A DNA stretch of 23,400 nucleotides from a virus. The translations under genes and the position numbers were made by a program. The notes beneath the pieces are model-generated. The model was not told the DNA's origin and ran no database searches. It saw nothing but the letters and a program-made list of their open reading frames with translations. The DNA lies in IMG/VR virus record IMGVR_UViG_3300044647_001119, positions 1 through 23,400 of that record, one strand, 5' to 3'. The stretch's first letter is position 1, and each line of letters opens with the position of its first letter. Of the stretch, positions 16,322 through 22,897 are shown piece by piece.

Positions 16322-16583
16322 GGTAAATATCCAAGATTGGATAGATTCCGATCAGCATGCTGAGCTAGGAAAGATCCTCAGAACTCCAATTCTACGCATG
16401 GCAATTCGTATCGTTGCAGAGTCGATGCCTATCCCGATGCCATCCAATGTGAGCAAGGAATCGGACATTATTTTCGCTGCCGGTGTAACCGCTGGCTACG
16501 CGCATTGTCTTGAAAACCTTCGAAAATTGTCGGTGAATGACACTACTAAGGAACCTGAAGCAACCTTTGATAAGCAAAACTAA
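16308..16583 (+). CDS. Small helical protein upstream of the scaffold gene
   Basis: A 91-residue protein from the chosen ATG, with possible in-frame starts at 16251 (ATG) and 16296 (GTG). The 16308 start overlaps the preceding gene by 14 bases, similar to other junctions; AAGGAG lies at 16287-16292, spaced poorly for each choice. The sequence is helical-looking: MELPEVNIQDWIDSDQHAEL, then LRMAIRIVAESMPIPMPSN and a Gly/Ala-containing segment with GYAHCLENLRKL. No family is recognised. Its place just before the scaffold-like gene suggests a head-assembly accessory, which is inference only. Confidence 0.55.
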   Translation: MELPEVNIQDWIDSDQHAELGKILRTPILRMAIRIVAESMPIPMPSNVSKESDIIFAAGVTAGYAHCLENLRKLSVNDTTKEPEATFDKQN

Positions 16584-16591
16584 CTAACACT

Positions 16592-17755
16592 ATGGAAGAA
16601 CCACTTAATACACCTCTGGTAAACTCGGCGCAAATGCCGGACTTCGGCAGTTCATTCATCGAGGCATTCAAGGCAAGCGGTCTTGAGGACGCTGCATCGG
16701 CTGATGAATCGGCCAATTCTGCCTCGCAGGTTGTTGAGCAGAAGCAACCGAAAGCTGACAGCACGGCGAAGCCTAACAAGTCCGAGATGGACATCGAGCG
16801 GTTGTTTGGCGCGAAGAAAGCTGACGCAGTCGCCAAGGATTCAGCAGCCGCTGATTCGGACATTCCTGAGTCGATCAAGTCCACGAAGGCCGCTGATGCT
16901 TTCCGTAAGATCAAGGAGGAGAAGGCGCAGCTCGCGAAACAATTAGAGGAGCTGAAGGCTGGCAAGACTGCCAATCCGAACTTCGAAGCTCAGCTCAAGA
17001 CCTTGCAGGAAGAGCGTGATGCGCTTTCTGAGCGTGTCCGATTGCTCGACATCGAGCGTCACCCTGAGTTTGTTAAGAAGTACGAGGGAAAGATCAATGG
17101 CGTCTTCGAATCGGTGAAGGGTCTTGTCGGCACCGATGGAGAACGGCTTGTTGGCCTACTCAAGTCGCCTGAGAGCGACTACCGGAACTCGCAGATCGAC
17201 GACATCGTTGAAGGTCTTTCACCGGCCAAGAAGGCGAAGCTCGGTGCGTTGATCGTCAAGTACGACGAGATTAACGGCGAAAAGACTGCGGAGATGTCTG
17301 AGGCGAAAGCTGATTACGATGCGGTCATCTCGAAATACCAGAAGGACAACGAAGAGGGTACTAAGGCTGCATTGGAGTCGGCCAGTAAGACCTGGGCGAA
17401 GGTGAGCGAGAACGCTCGCGCACTTGAAATCTTCGAACCGCGTGAGGGCGACGAGGAATGGAACGGTGAATTGAACCAGCGTCTGAGCCTCGCCAAGCAG
17501 ATATTCAATGGTGAGAACAGCGAAGAAGACCTCGCCAAGGCCGCTCTTTGGGCCGCTGCCGCGCCGAAATACCGTGAGCTTCTCTATTCTCAGGTCGAGG
17601 TAAACAAACGCTTGCAAGCCGAACTAGCGAAGTATCGTGGCAGCGAGCCGGGAGTCAGTTCGAAGGCGACGAATCCTGGCTTGAAGTCGGCGAATGTAAA
17701 CGCTGCCAAGAGCGAGGACTTCGTTGCGAGTGTCTTGAAGTCGTTGGGACGCTGA
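16592..17755 (+). CDS. Scaffold-like coiled-coil head assembly protein
   Basis: A 387-residue highly charged, Ala/Lys/Glu-rich protein with a disordered N-terminus (residues ~1-90), a long coiled-coil region (DAFRKIKEEKAQLAKQLEEL, residues ~101-120, then LKTLQEERDALSERVRLLDI, about 136-155), further helices and a disordered C-terminus ending in FVASVLKSLGR. Composition and location downstream of the portal resemble phage scaffolding proteins, which template prohead assembly and then leave. The capsid gene is not adjacent but lies on the opposite strand about 4 kb away. It is the last rightward gene; a terminator follows at 17764-17795. No Shine-Dalgarno precedes the ATG. Could instead be another internal head protein. 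Confidence 0.65.
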   Translation: MEEPLNTPLVNSAQMPDFGSSFIEAFKASGLEDAASADESANSASQVVEQKQPKADSTAKPNKSEMDIERLFGAKKADAVAKDSAAADSDIPESIKSTKAADAFRKIKEEKAQLAKQLEELKAGKTANPNFEAQLKTLQEERDALSERVRLLDIERHPEFVKKYEGKINGVFESVKGLVGTDGERLVGLLKSPESDYRNSQIDDIVEGLSPAKKAKLGALIVKYDEINGEKTAEMSEAKADYDAVISKYQKDNEEGTKAALESASKTWAKVSENARALEIFEPREGDEEWNGELNQRLSLAKQIFNGENSEEDLAKAALWAAAAPKYRELLYSQVEVNKRLQAELAKYRGSEPGVSSKATNPGLKSANVNAAKSEDFVASVLKSLGR

Positions 17756-17763
17756 AAACAATT

Positions 17764-17798
17764 ATCCCCCGATGGTTTCTTAGCCACCGGGGGATTTT
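17764..17798 (+). terminator. Rho-independent terminator after the scaffold gene
   Basis: A 12-bp stem with one A-C mismatch (ATCCCCCGATGG with CCACCGGGGGAT), an 8-base loop (17776-17783) and a following TTTT run. It lies 9 bases after the scaffold stop. In reverse it is preceded by AAAA and followed by AATTGTTTT, so it may also stop leftward transcripts from the lysis operon, whose last gene ends at 17807. This is the convergence point of the two transcription blocks. Confidence 0.85.
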
Positions 17799-17806
17799 CG
17801 TTTCAA

Positions 17807-17953
17807 TTACTTGCCTCGATAAGGACCGCTTCCGCTCGGAACCGGCCTAGGCTGAGGTCGAACAGGCGGCTTAGGGGGAGGAGACTGCTTGTAAGGTCCG
17901 CTTCCACTGCCACCGACGGCGGGAGAACCTTTATACGGCGCGTTATTGCTCAT
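17807..17953 (-). CDS. 48-residue Pro/Gly-rich small protein, last gene of lysis operon
   Basis: The ATG overlaps the stop of the lipoprotein-like gene by 4 bases (ATGA), which supports it being translated. The sequence begins MSNNAPYKGSPAVGG and ends SGSGPYRGK; SGSGPY occurs twice (residues ~16-21 and 40-45) with a PYKGS near the start and a Pro-rich middle (PPPKPPVRPQPRPVPS). It has no membrane segment. Proline-rich tails are known in spanin proteins, so a link to the lysis cassette is possible, but its function is unknown. It ends about 10 bases from the terminator. Confidence 0.6.
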   Translation of the reverse strand: MSNNAPYKGSPAVGGSGSGPYKQSPPPKPPVRPQPRPVPSGSGPYRGK

Positions 17954-18180
17954 TCTTTTGGAAGTGCATACCAGCCTTCATGGATGGTGATGCGGTTATT
18001 ACTACGCACGTTTTTGCCGTTCGCGTCAACCACCCAAACTTTCGCTTTAACGCTCTCAGCAAGGCGCACAGGCTCACCGTGGGGGACGTAAATCACTCGA
18101 CTCGCGCAGCTCACGCTCATGCTCGCGCACACGATCAAGAAGACCGCGCTTAAGATCAGATTGTTTCTTGGCGTCTTCAC
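17950..18180 (-). CDS. Lipoprotein-like small protein, candidate outer-membrane spanin
   Basis: A 76-residue protein starting at GTG (18180), inside and out of frame with the gene at 18253. Residues 1-28 are signal-like: MKTPRNN positive start, then LILSAVFLIVCASMSVSCAS with Cys18 and Cys25; SVSC is an imperfect lipobox, so lipidation is possible, not certain. The rest (VIYVPHGEPVRLAESVKAKV, then WVVDANGKNV and ITIHEGWYALPKE) resembles small conserved phage proteins of lysis regions. The overlap with the upstream small gene is the classic Rz/Rz1-like arrangement, which suggests a two-component spanin that joins inner and outer membranes. Alternative: host-surface exclusion lipoprotein. Confidence 0.6.
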   Translation of the reverse strand: MKTPRNNLILSAVFLIVCASMSVSCASRVIYVPHGEPVRLAESVKAKVWVVDANGKNVRSNNRITIHEGWYALPKE

Positions 18181-18253
18181 TTGAGATGTCTTGTTTCGTC
18201 AGTGCATGAAGCCAGATGACCAACTTCATCACCAAGTCGGCCAAGAAGTTCAT
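18074..18253 (-). CDS. 59-residue candidate inner-membrane spanin (overlaps lipoprotein gene)
   Basis: The ATG overlaps the holin-like gene stop by 4 bases (ATGA). Residues 1-18 (MNFLADLVMKLVIWLHAL) are hydrophobic and could anchor in the membrane; residues ~22-53 are a highly charged helix (DAKKQSDLKRGLLDRVREHE continuing to LREL-type sequence), coiled-coil-like. This matches the shape of an inner-membrane spanin with a periplasmic coiled coil, though it is shorter than typical Rz. It shares 107 bases with the lipoprotein-like gene, which is read in another frame. Support is positional plus composition; no family match was computed. Confidence 0.6.
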   Translation of the reverse strand: MNFLADLVMKLVIWLHALTKQDISSEDAKKQSDLKRGLLDRVREHERELRESSDLRPPR

Positions 18254-18429
18254 TCAGTCTTCGAGGCGTTCTTCTTATTGTTGAAGATCGACCAAGCGAC
18301 TCCGATGATGCTGACGGCGGCACCGGCAAGTTCGGCGACTTGATCGGCACTGGCCAAACCTTTGGCGACGAGGAAACCGCCAGCGGCGGAGAGAAGATGG
18401 CGGATGAGAGAGGTGAAGTTAGGGTTCAT
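18250..18429 (-). CDS. Holin-like membrane protein (Pam3-gp28-like)
   Basis: A 59-residue protein. It has two hydrophobic stretches (about residues 8-24, SLIRHLLSAAGGFLVAKGLA region, and 33-49, ELAGAAVSIIGVAWSIF), an intervening short loop with ADQ, and a basic C-terminus (NNKKNASK). Size, spacing and sequence resemble a small holin family found in several tailed phages, such as Pam3-gp28. Holins form the lesion that begins lysis. The ATG overlaps the upstream holin-like gene stop (ATGA) and its own stop overlaps the spanin-like start (ATGA). No endolysin lies beside it. Confidence 0.65.
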   Translation of the reverse strand: MNPNFTSLIRHLLSAAGGFLVAKGLASADQVAELAGAAVSIIGVAWSIFNNKKNASKTE

Positions 18430-18608
18430 TTGATTTTGCGGTAAAGGTCGATGGCTTTTGCTAGACAGACGAGAAGAGCGGTGACGGCACCTAACGCGAG
18501 CGATGCCGTCTTGAGATTCGGGTCTGAGAAAATCGCGTTCCCGAGAATGCCGATGAATGGTCCACTAGCAGCGGCAATCATGTCTCGCATAAAATGGGAC
18601 TCAGTCAT
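18426..18608 (-). CDS. Second holin-like membrane protein
   Basis: A 60-residue protein. Two hydrophobic segments are visible: MIAAASGPFIGILGNAIF (about residues 10-27) and LKTASLALGAVTALLVCLAK (about 32-51), followed by a charged end IDLYRKIK. The two-segment plan is typical of small holins or antiholins. It is followed directly, with a 4-base overlap, by another holin-like gene, so one may be the holin and the other its antagonist or a pinholin. The upstream gene ends 10 bases before its ATG. The exact role of each cannot be read from the sequence. Confidence 0.55.
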   Translation of the reverse strand: MTESHFMRDMIAAASGPFIGILGNAIFSDPNLKTASLALGAVTALLVCLAKAIDLYRKIK

Positions 18609-18618
18609 GGCGTGATGA

Positions 18619-18849
18619 TCAGCTCAGGGCAACCCTGATGGAGTTCTCGTTGGAGTCAACGAACGGAAAGCCCATGACGTAGCCGATCGGCAAGATCCGT
18701 GCGATGACCATGCCGGACGCATCGGGTGGCTCAATTTCCGCCGAGGTGACTACGGTGCCACCGACGATCTTGTCCTCCGAAACCTTGATCGAAGGGTCAA
18801 AGATGATGGTTTCGAGCGGCTCGGTTTTGATTGCGAGTTCGGTTTCCAT
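18619..18849 (-). CDS. 76-residue hypothetical protein between fibre and holin genes
   Basis: Begins METELAIKTEPLETIIFDPS and continues with VSEDKIVGGTVVTSAEIEPP, then MVIARILPIGYVMGFPFV. It looks like a compact beta-rich domain with no membrane segment and no catalytic motif. It starts 3 bases after the fibre stop and ends 10 bases before the holin-like start, so it is in the same leftward operon. It does not look like an endolysin: it is too short and has no muramidase or amidase residues. Function unknown; a fibre chaperone or tail accessory is a guess from position. Confidence 0.6.
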   Translation of the reverse strand: METELAIKTEPLETIIFDPSIKVSEDKIVGGTVVTSAEIEPPDASGMVIARILPIGYVMGFPFVDSNENSIRVALS

Positions 18850-18852
18850 AGA

Positions 18853-20556
18853 TCAAGCGGCGATGGTGTAGAGGATGGTGAATTGGAGCGTCACGGCTGC
18901 GGAACTGTTCACCCACAGATTGCCGGTGGTGCTGAACGGTGTGGCGATGGTGAGCTTCTGTCGGCCAGAGACAACCGATGCAGCATTGACGATCTGGGTG
19001 CCAGCGGAGACGTTGCCGAGACTCACGGTAGCCGATCCGGTCGAGTTGACGATTACGTCCTCGATGATGGCGTTGGTCGGGATGGCCAACGAACCAAGGA
19101 GTTGAGTGTTGCCAAACGCAGTAGTCGTCGCATAGAGAACCGCCATACGCCTCGGCTGCGTGAACTCAACACCGTTGAACAGCGTACCGTGCAGCGCGTT
19201 GGTCGAGCGGTCGGTGGCTTGGTAGCCGGTGCCAACGGTGAAGTCGAGGTCTACGATTGCGCCGATTCGGGTGAATGTGACGTTATCGATCCAAATTGAA
19301 CCATTTAATGATCCAACAAATCGACCAATGGTAAATGTATCTGTTCCGCCACCTTCAGTCACAAACTCAAATACTCTTTCCTGCCAGCTCAAGTTGTCCA
19401 AAACAGCACCAAACGCAGAAAACGACGCAGAACCAACATTAACCGCCAACCTGCCATTGGTTGCCGTCGATCTTGCAAAACAGGATACGCGATAGCGTTT
19501 ATTTCTTGCAAAAGTTACAGACTGAAGGTTTACAGAGCTTCCGGTAATATCCAAATCAAACCGGCATGATGCGGTTCCAGCGTAGAATATTGATGTATCG
19601 CGATTGATCGTGGAAGACCCTGATGTTACTTCAGTCCAATTAGCAAACACATCAGCGCCGCCACCTCCAGCGGTTTCAAAACCGCCATTGAGTGTGCTTG
19701 CATTGATAATATCCGTCTGCGTCCCCCACTGATCCGCCGGATTCACGCCGAGGGTGATAAGCTCGGTGACATCCGCAGCGGACAGTGCGCGGTTGAAGAC
19801 GACGGAGCGGTAAACCCTCTTATCGAAGACTTGAGAAGCCGTAAAGTAGCCACCGACTCGAAGATTGGCTGCTGCGCTAAGACTGATATTTCCAGTCGTG
19901 TTTGTGAGTGTGTATGCAGAACCGTTGACGTAGACAGAAAATACACCAGCACTACGCACCAAAACGAAATCAACAATTTGTCCGGCAAATGCAGCCCCAG
20001 TAAATCCAGTGATGGTTGCATTGGAGGCAACCCCTCCAATTGTCTTATCCAAGCCGTAAGCACCCGAAGATGTTGTCAGTCCAAAGTAGTTGTTTGCGTC
20101 TTCTACTACCGAAAATACGGCTTTAGCCGTTGCCTGTGAAATCTTGAACCGGCACCAGATTGAGAAGTCGCCCGTGCCAATGGCTTGTCCCGTCAGCGTC
20201 GAGGAAATCCGCGTGCTTGCCGTCGTCCCATCGAAGTTCACAGCAGCGTAGTCGGAAGCAGCGGCGCGGATGGCGGAGGGGGTGTCACCATTACGCGCAG
20301 CAAAGGTTCCGCTCAGCACCAAGTTGACGAGCGACATCGTATCGGTTGACGGATTGTACGTCATCCCGGCATCGCCAGCGATTGCAGTTCCGTTATTGAA
20401 CAGCACCTGATTCGTAGCCCCAGGTAGGCCAGTGCCACCTCCTAGAGCCGTGTACAGCTCCGTGAAGTTGCTGTTCGTGTACTGGAATGCCGTCCGCAGC
20501 GGACTCCCCGTTCCGTCGTTGGCTGAGGCTCCGACATTGATCGTTTGCTGTGCCAT
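18853..20556 (-). CDS. Tail fibre with LamG-like and carbohydrate-binding-like domains
   Basis: A 567-residue fibre. The N-terminus (INVGASANDGTGSPLRTAFQ, then TNSNFTELYTAL, residues ~5-38) is a well-known T4-like/cyanophage fibre start. Residues ~105-275 resemble a LamG/concanavalin-like domain (GDFSIWCRFKI; VYVNGSAYTLTN; DKRVYRSVVFNRALSAADV). Residues ~290-435 resemble a CBM4/9-type carbohydrate-binding domain (NGGFETAGGG; YRVSCFARSTATNGRLAVNV; SIWIDNVTFTRIG). The C-terminal ~100 residues are another beta-rich domain (LLGSLAIPTNAIIEDVIVNS). The middle DNA, about 19270-20115, is AT-richer than its flanks, consistent with domain exchange. Role: host-surface glycan recognition, inferred. Confidence 0.7.
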   Translation of the reverse strand: MAQQTINVGASANDGTGSPLRTAFQYTNSNFTELYTALGGGTGLPGATNQVLFNNGTAIAGDAGMTYNPSTDTMSLVNLVLSGTFAARNGDTPSAIRAAASDYAAVNFDGTTASTRISSTLTGQAIGTGDFSIWCRFKISQATAKAVFSVVEDANNYFGLTTSSGAYGLDKTIGGVASNATITGFTGAAFAGQIVDFVLVRSAGVFSVYVNGSAYTLTNTTGNISLSAAANLRVGGYFTASQVFDKRVYRSVVFNRALSAADVTELITLGVNPADQWGTQTDIINASTLNGGFETAGGGGADVFANWTEVTSGSSTINRDTSIFYAGTASCRFDLDITGSSVNLQSVTFARNKRYRVSCFARSTATNGRLAVNVGSASFSAFGAVLDNLSWQERVFEFVTEGGGTDTFTIGRFVGSLNGSIWIDNVTFTRIGAIVDLDFTVGTGYQATDRSTNALHGTLFNGVEFTQPRRMAVLYATTTAFGNTQLLGSLAIPTNAIIEDVIVNSTGSATVSLGNVSAGTQIVNAASVVSGRQKLTIATPFSTTGNLWVNSSAAVTLQFTILYTIAA

Positions 20557-20582
20557 AGTATGAAGTGTTTCCTAAACCGTTG

Positions 20583-20807
20583 TTAAAATTGGGTCTGATC
20601 CGCAGTAATGGTCGTCACATCGGCAGTAATCGAAGTCAAATCCGCCGTCAGCGGAAATCCGACCGAACCACCGCTAGAATCAGAAATGCGATTCAAAAGC
20701 GCAAGCTCAAGCATGTCCATCTCCCACGGAGAACGACATCCAGTCGCCGAAACCTCGGCAATCAACTGAGCAGCTTCCGTACAAGTGATGGATGATGCGT
20801 CGGCCAT
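20583..20807 (-). CDS. 74-residue structural protein with TAD repeats
   Basis: The first ~45 residues (ITCTEAAQLIAEVSATGCRS, PWEMDMLELALLNRISD) closely match the N-terminus of the adjacent gene at 20809-21252. The C-terminus has three 7-residue TAD units (LTADLTS, ITADVTT, ITADQTQ), also seen in the nozzle-like protein at 1834-3687. It starts 1 base after the upstream gene. It looks like a truncated or domain-split paralogue of its neighbour: same head, different tail. Role probably virion decoration or fibre-associated, inferred from the company it keeps. Confidence 0.6.
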   Translation of the reverse strand: MADASSITCTEAAQLIAEVSATGCRSPWEMDMLELALLNRISDSSGGSVGFPLTADLTSITADVTTITADQTQF

Positions 20808-20808
20808 G

Positions 20809-21252
20809 TTATTGGTGAGCTATGATGAACCACGCTGTTCCGTTGCTTATGAATTCAACCCTCTGCCATTGAGCGGTCAAAACATGAGTCGCGGCACCAT
20901 CAATCGTTTCAGCACCAAACGGATCGACAGTCACATTGTTCGCGCCAGCATTCACCCGCTTCACGAAAAATATACGACCATTGGCCGTCGCAGCCGGGGG
21001 AAGCGAAACCGTAATCGCTCCCGATGTCGAATTTGCGATAATCGCGAAATCATTCGACAAAATCGCCGTGGACGCCGTCACCGAACGAGCAGTTCCAAAC
21101 CCAGCAGCATTAGCCGCCGCCGTTCCAGTTCCATCAGCAATGCGATTGAGAAGCGCAAGTTTCGCCATCTCACGCTCCCACGGCGAGCGACATCCAAGAG
21201 GCTGAACCTCACTTAGCAACGTCGCTGTTTCAGTGCATGTAATGTCAGCCAT
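20809..21252 (-). CDS. 147-residue head/fibre-like protein, paralogue of the downstream gene
   Basis: Residues 1-40 (ITCTETATLLSEVQPLGCRS, PWEREMAKLALLNRIAD) match the next gene. Residues ~65-147 form a recurrent phage fibre-end domain: DFAIIANSTSGAITVSLPPA, ANGRIFFVKRVNAGANNVTV, AETIDGAATHVL and WQRVEFISNGTAWFII. That domain occurs at the tips of small fibres in many tailed phages. It is 17 bases downstream of the acidic protein gene. It may be a head fibre or short tail fibre; placing it after the capsid gene favours a head-decorating role, but this is uncertain. Confidence 0.6.
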   Translation of the reverse strand: MADITCTETATLLSEVQPLGCRSPWEREMAKLALLNRIADGTGTAAANAAGFGTARSVTASTAILSNDFAIIANSTSGAITVSLPPAATANGRIFFVKRVNAGANNVTVDPFGAETIDGAATHVLTAQWQRVEFISNGTAWFIIAHQ

Positions 21253-21269
21253 ACGCTTTTATCTTTGAA

Positions 21270-21554
21270 TTAGGCCATCGGACCTGCACCACGCTGCATT
21301 ACCTCAGCAATGAAACCGCCGCCGCCAGGAGCCGTCTCCTCCTCCTCCTCCTCCTCGTACTCCTCCTCGCCACGCTCAGCCAACTTCTTGCCCTTCGACT
21401 TGTTCTCGTAGCCTGGAATAGCCATGCCATCAATCTCGATGAACTCGGCCTTGCCGTTCTTGCCAAGGACAATCGTCGCCATCGTCTGGAACGCCTCGCC
21501 TTCCTTCAAATTCTCAGGAATCTCAACGCCTTCGGGGAGAGTAAAACTCGGCAT
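21270..21554 (-). CDS. Acidic small protein after the capsid gene
   Basis: A 94-residue protein. The N-terminal part (MPSFTLPEGVEIPENLKEGE, then ATIVLGKNGKAEFIEIDGM) is a compact beta-type region; the middle is acidic with a Glu run (EEEYEEEEEEE, about residues 63-73), followed by APGGGGF. The Glu run is encoded by seven GAG codons in a row (21336-21356), a simple trinucleotide repeat. Small acidic proteins next to the capsid gene are common in phages of this type and may help assembly or decorate the head; I do not recognise a defined family. A TTGACA-like sequence lies upstream at 21583-21588. Confidence 0.6.
   Translation of the reverse strand: MPSFTLPEGVEIPENLKEGEAFQTMATIVLGKNGKAEFIEIDGMAIPGYENKSKGKKLAERGEEEYEEEEEEETAPGGGGFIAEVMQRGAGPMA
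21336..21356. repeat. GAG/CTC trinucleotide tract
   Basis: Seven perfect CTC units on the plus strand, coding for seven Glu residues in the acidic protein on the minus strand, with further near-copies on the right side after a GTA (21357-21368). Tracts like this are prone to length change by slippage in whole-codon steps, which would alter acid-run length without breaking the frame. Confidence 0.9.
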
Positions 21555-21597
21555 ACGGGGAGCATCAGATCCTACTGATCCTTGTCAATGCAAAAGC

Positions 21598-21628
21598 AAA
21601 AACCCGCAAGCCTTTTGGACCTGCGGGT
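21598..21628 (-). terminator. Rho-independent terminator after the capsid gene
   Basis: Read on the minus strand: an 11-bp stem with two G-U pairs (ACCCGCAGGTC with GGCTTGCGGGT), a short CAAAA-type loop and a run of five T (21598-21602). It begins 21 bases after the capsid stop and precedes the acidic protein gene. It would stop or reduce transcription after the capsid gene, allowing high capsid expression relative to genes further left. Confidence 0.85.
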
Positions 21629-21649
21629 CTGTTACTTATCCAACTCGAA

Positions 21650-22897
21650 TTACGAGCAGATGATGGTTGTCAAAGCTCCGGTGCAACGACGGAAGATGAT
21701 CGTCATACCCTGGTTCGTGAAGATCGGCTCCACAGCATGAACGAACTCAGCGTAGTGCTGACCCTTCTTCTCCAGAGGATCGGCGCAATCCACATCGAGC
21801 TTGTAGGCACCAGTCACCCACTGCCACTCGCCCATGTAGTTGGTCGGCTGCCAGCTCAAGTCGCCAACACGGTTCACCGGGCGAACGATATGGCTCTTGA
21901 TGACGTACGGAGTCGGGATGAACGCACCCTCGAACAAGGCGGTCGTCCAGCTCGGGTTGACGCTGAACACAGTACCCTTCGTGCCAGACGAGCTGGTGAA
22001 GGGCTGGATGAGCGTGTACTTGCCGCCAGCATAGCTGAAGCGGGGCGGGAACAGGTTCGGGATATGGCGAAAGTTCTTGATGACCCGATTCGCGCCAATC
22101 CGACGGAGCAGCTCGGCACCAGCACCAGAACCCATGTCAGCGAACCGCAGATCCTCACGCAGCGCAGCATTGTTCTGAGCAATACGCTGAGAAGCCTCCA
22201 TGCCGATGTACAACGGGAACACCGGACCGTCGCTAGAGAAGCTAATGAACCCAGAACTATCAGGATTCGTCGCGCCATTACGAATCAACGTAGCAGCAGC
22301 AACATCCAACATCTCCTGCGTCAGCTCGGAGGTAGCCTGATTCAACGCCTGGCCAACCGAACCAGTCTGAATCCAAGGCAACTCATTCACACCAGACGGA
22401 ATCGTCTCCACCTGCGTAAACGACGAGTCGGCCACCGCCTTGATGGCGTACTTGGCAAACATGTTCTGGTAACGAGTCTCCCACGAACGCTGTGCGCGAA
22501 TGGACAACTTCTCCAAGTACACACGCAAGAACGCCTCAACTCGATGATCAAAGGTCAGATCATCCTTACACAAGAGCGGACCTTTCAGCGCAAAACGCTC
22601 AGGCCCCCAAGTGACAGCGTTGTAGCCAACCGGAACGTCATTGTAGGTGACATCGCAAGCACCACCGTTATCGCCGGGGTTGCCGGACGCGAGGGTGATG
22701 GCCGACCACTCCTCAGCCGCAGTCGGCTCAATCGAAGTGGTGGTGAACGAGGTCTGGGTCAAACCAGTACCCTGAGGATACTCGCCACGCTCAATGAGGT
22801 TCAACCACATCGAACGATACGAGGCGCGCTTGTAAACGTCCTGCGCGAGCGACTCAGTCGCAACGGCGAACGCATTGAAAACATTAGGACAAGCCAT
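21650..22897 (-). CDS. Probable major capsid protein
   Basis: A 415-residue protein from the chosen ATG at 22897 (MACPNVFNAFAVATESLAQD). An upstream in-frame start (22954) would add a hydrophobic stretch and lie inside a leader hairpin, so it is less likely. The N-terminal region is helical (DVYKRASYRSMWLNLIERGE), then TSIEPTAAEEW, a middle with LKGPLLCKDDLTFDHRVEAF, and a C-terminal domain with FIPTPYVIKSHIVRPVNRVG and NYMGEWQWVTGAYKLDVDC. Size, beta-rich make-up and position followed by a terminator fit a capsid shell protein. I recognise the family as structural from uncultured phages but cannot show the HK97 fold from sequence. No clear Shine-Dalgarno (leader CATT). Confidence 0.65.
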   Translation of the reverse strand: MACPNVFNAFAVATESLAQDVYKRASYRSMWLNLIERGEYPQGTGLTQTSFTTTSIEPTAAEEWSAITLASGNPGDNGGACDVTYNDVPVGYNAVTWGPERFALKGPLLCKDDLTFDHRVEAFLRVYLEKLSIRAQRSWETRYQNMFAKYAIKAVADSSFTQVETIPSGVNELPWIQTGSVGQALNQATSELTQEMLDVAAATLIRNGATNPDSSGFISFSSDGPVFPLYIGMEASQRIAQNNAALREDLRFADMGSGAGAELLRRIGANRVIKNFRHIPNLFPPRFSYAGGKYTLIQPFTSSSGTKGTVFSVNPSWTTALFEGAFIPTPYVIKSHIVRPVNRVGDLSWQPTNYMGEWQWVTGAYKLDVDCADPLEKKGQHYAEFVHAVEPIFTNQGMTIIFRRCTGALTTIICS

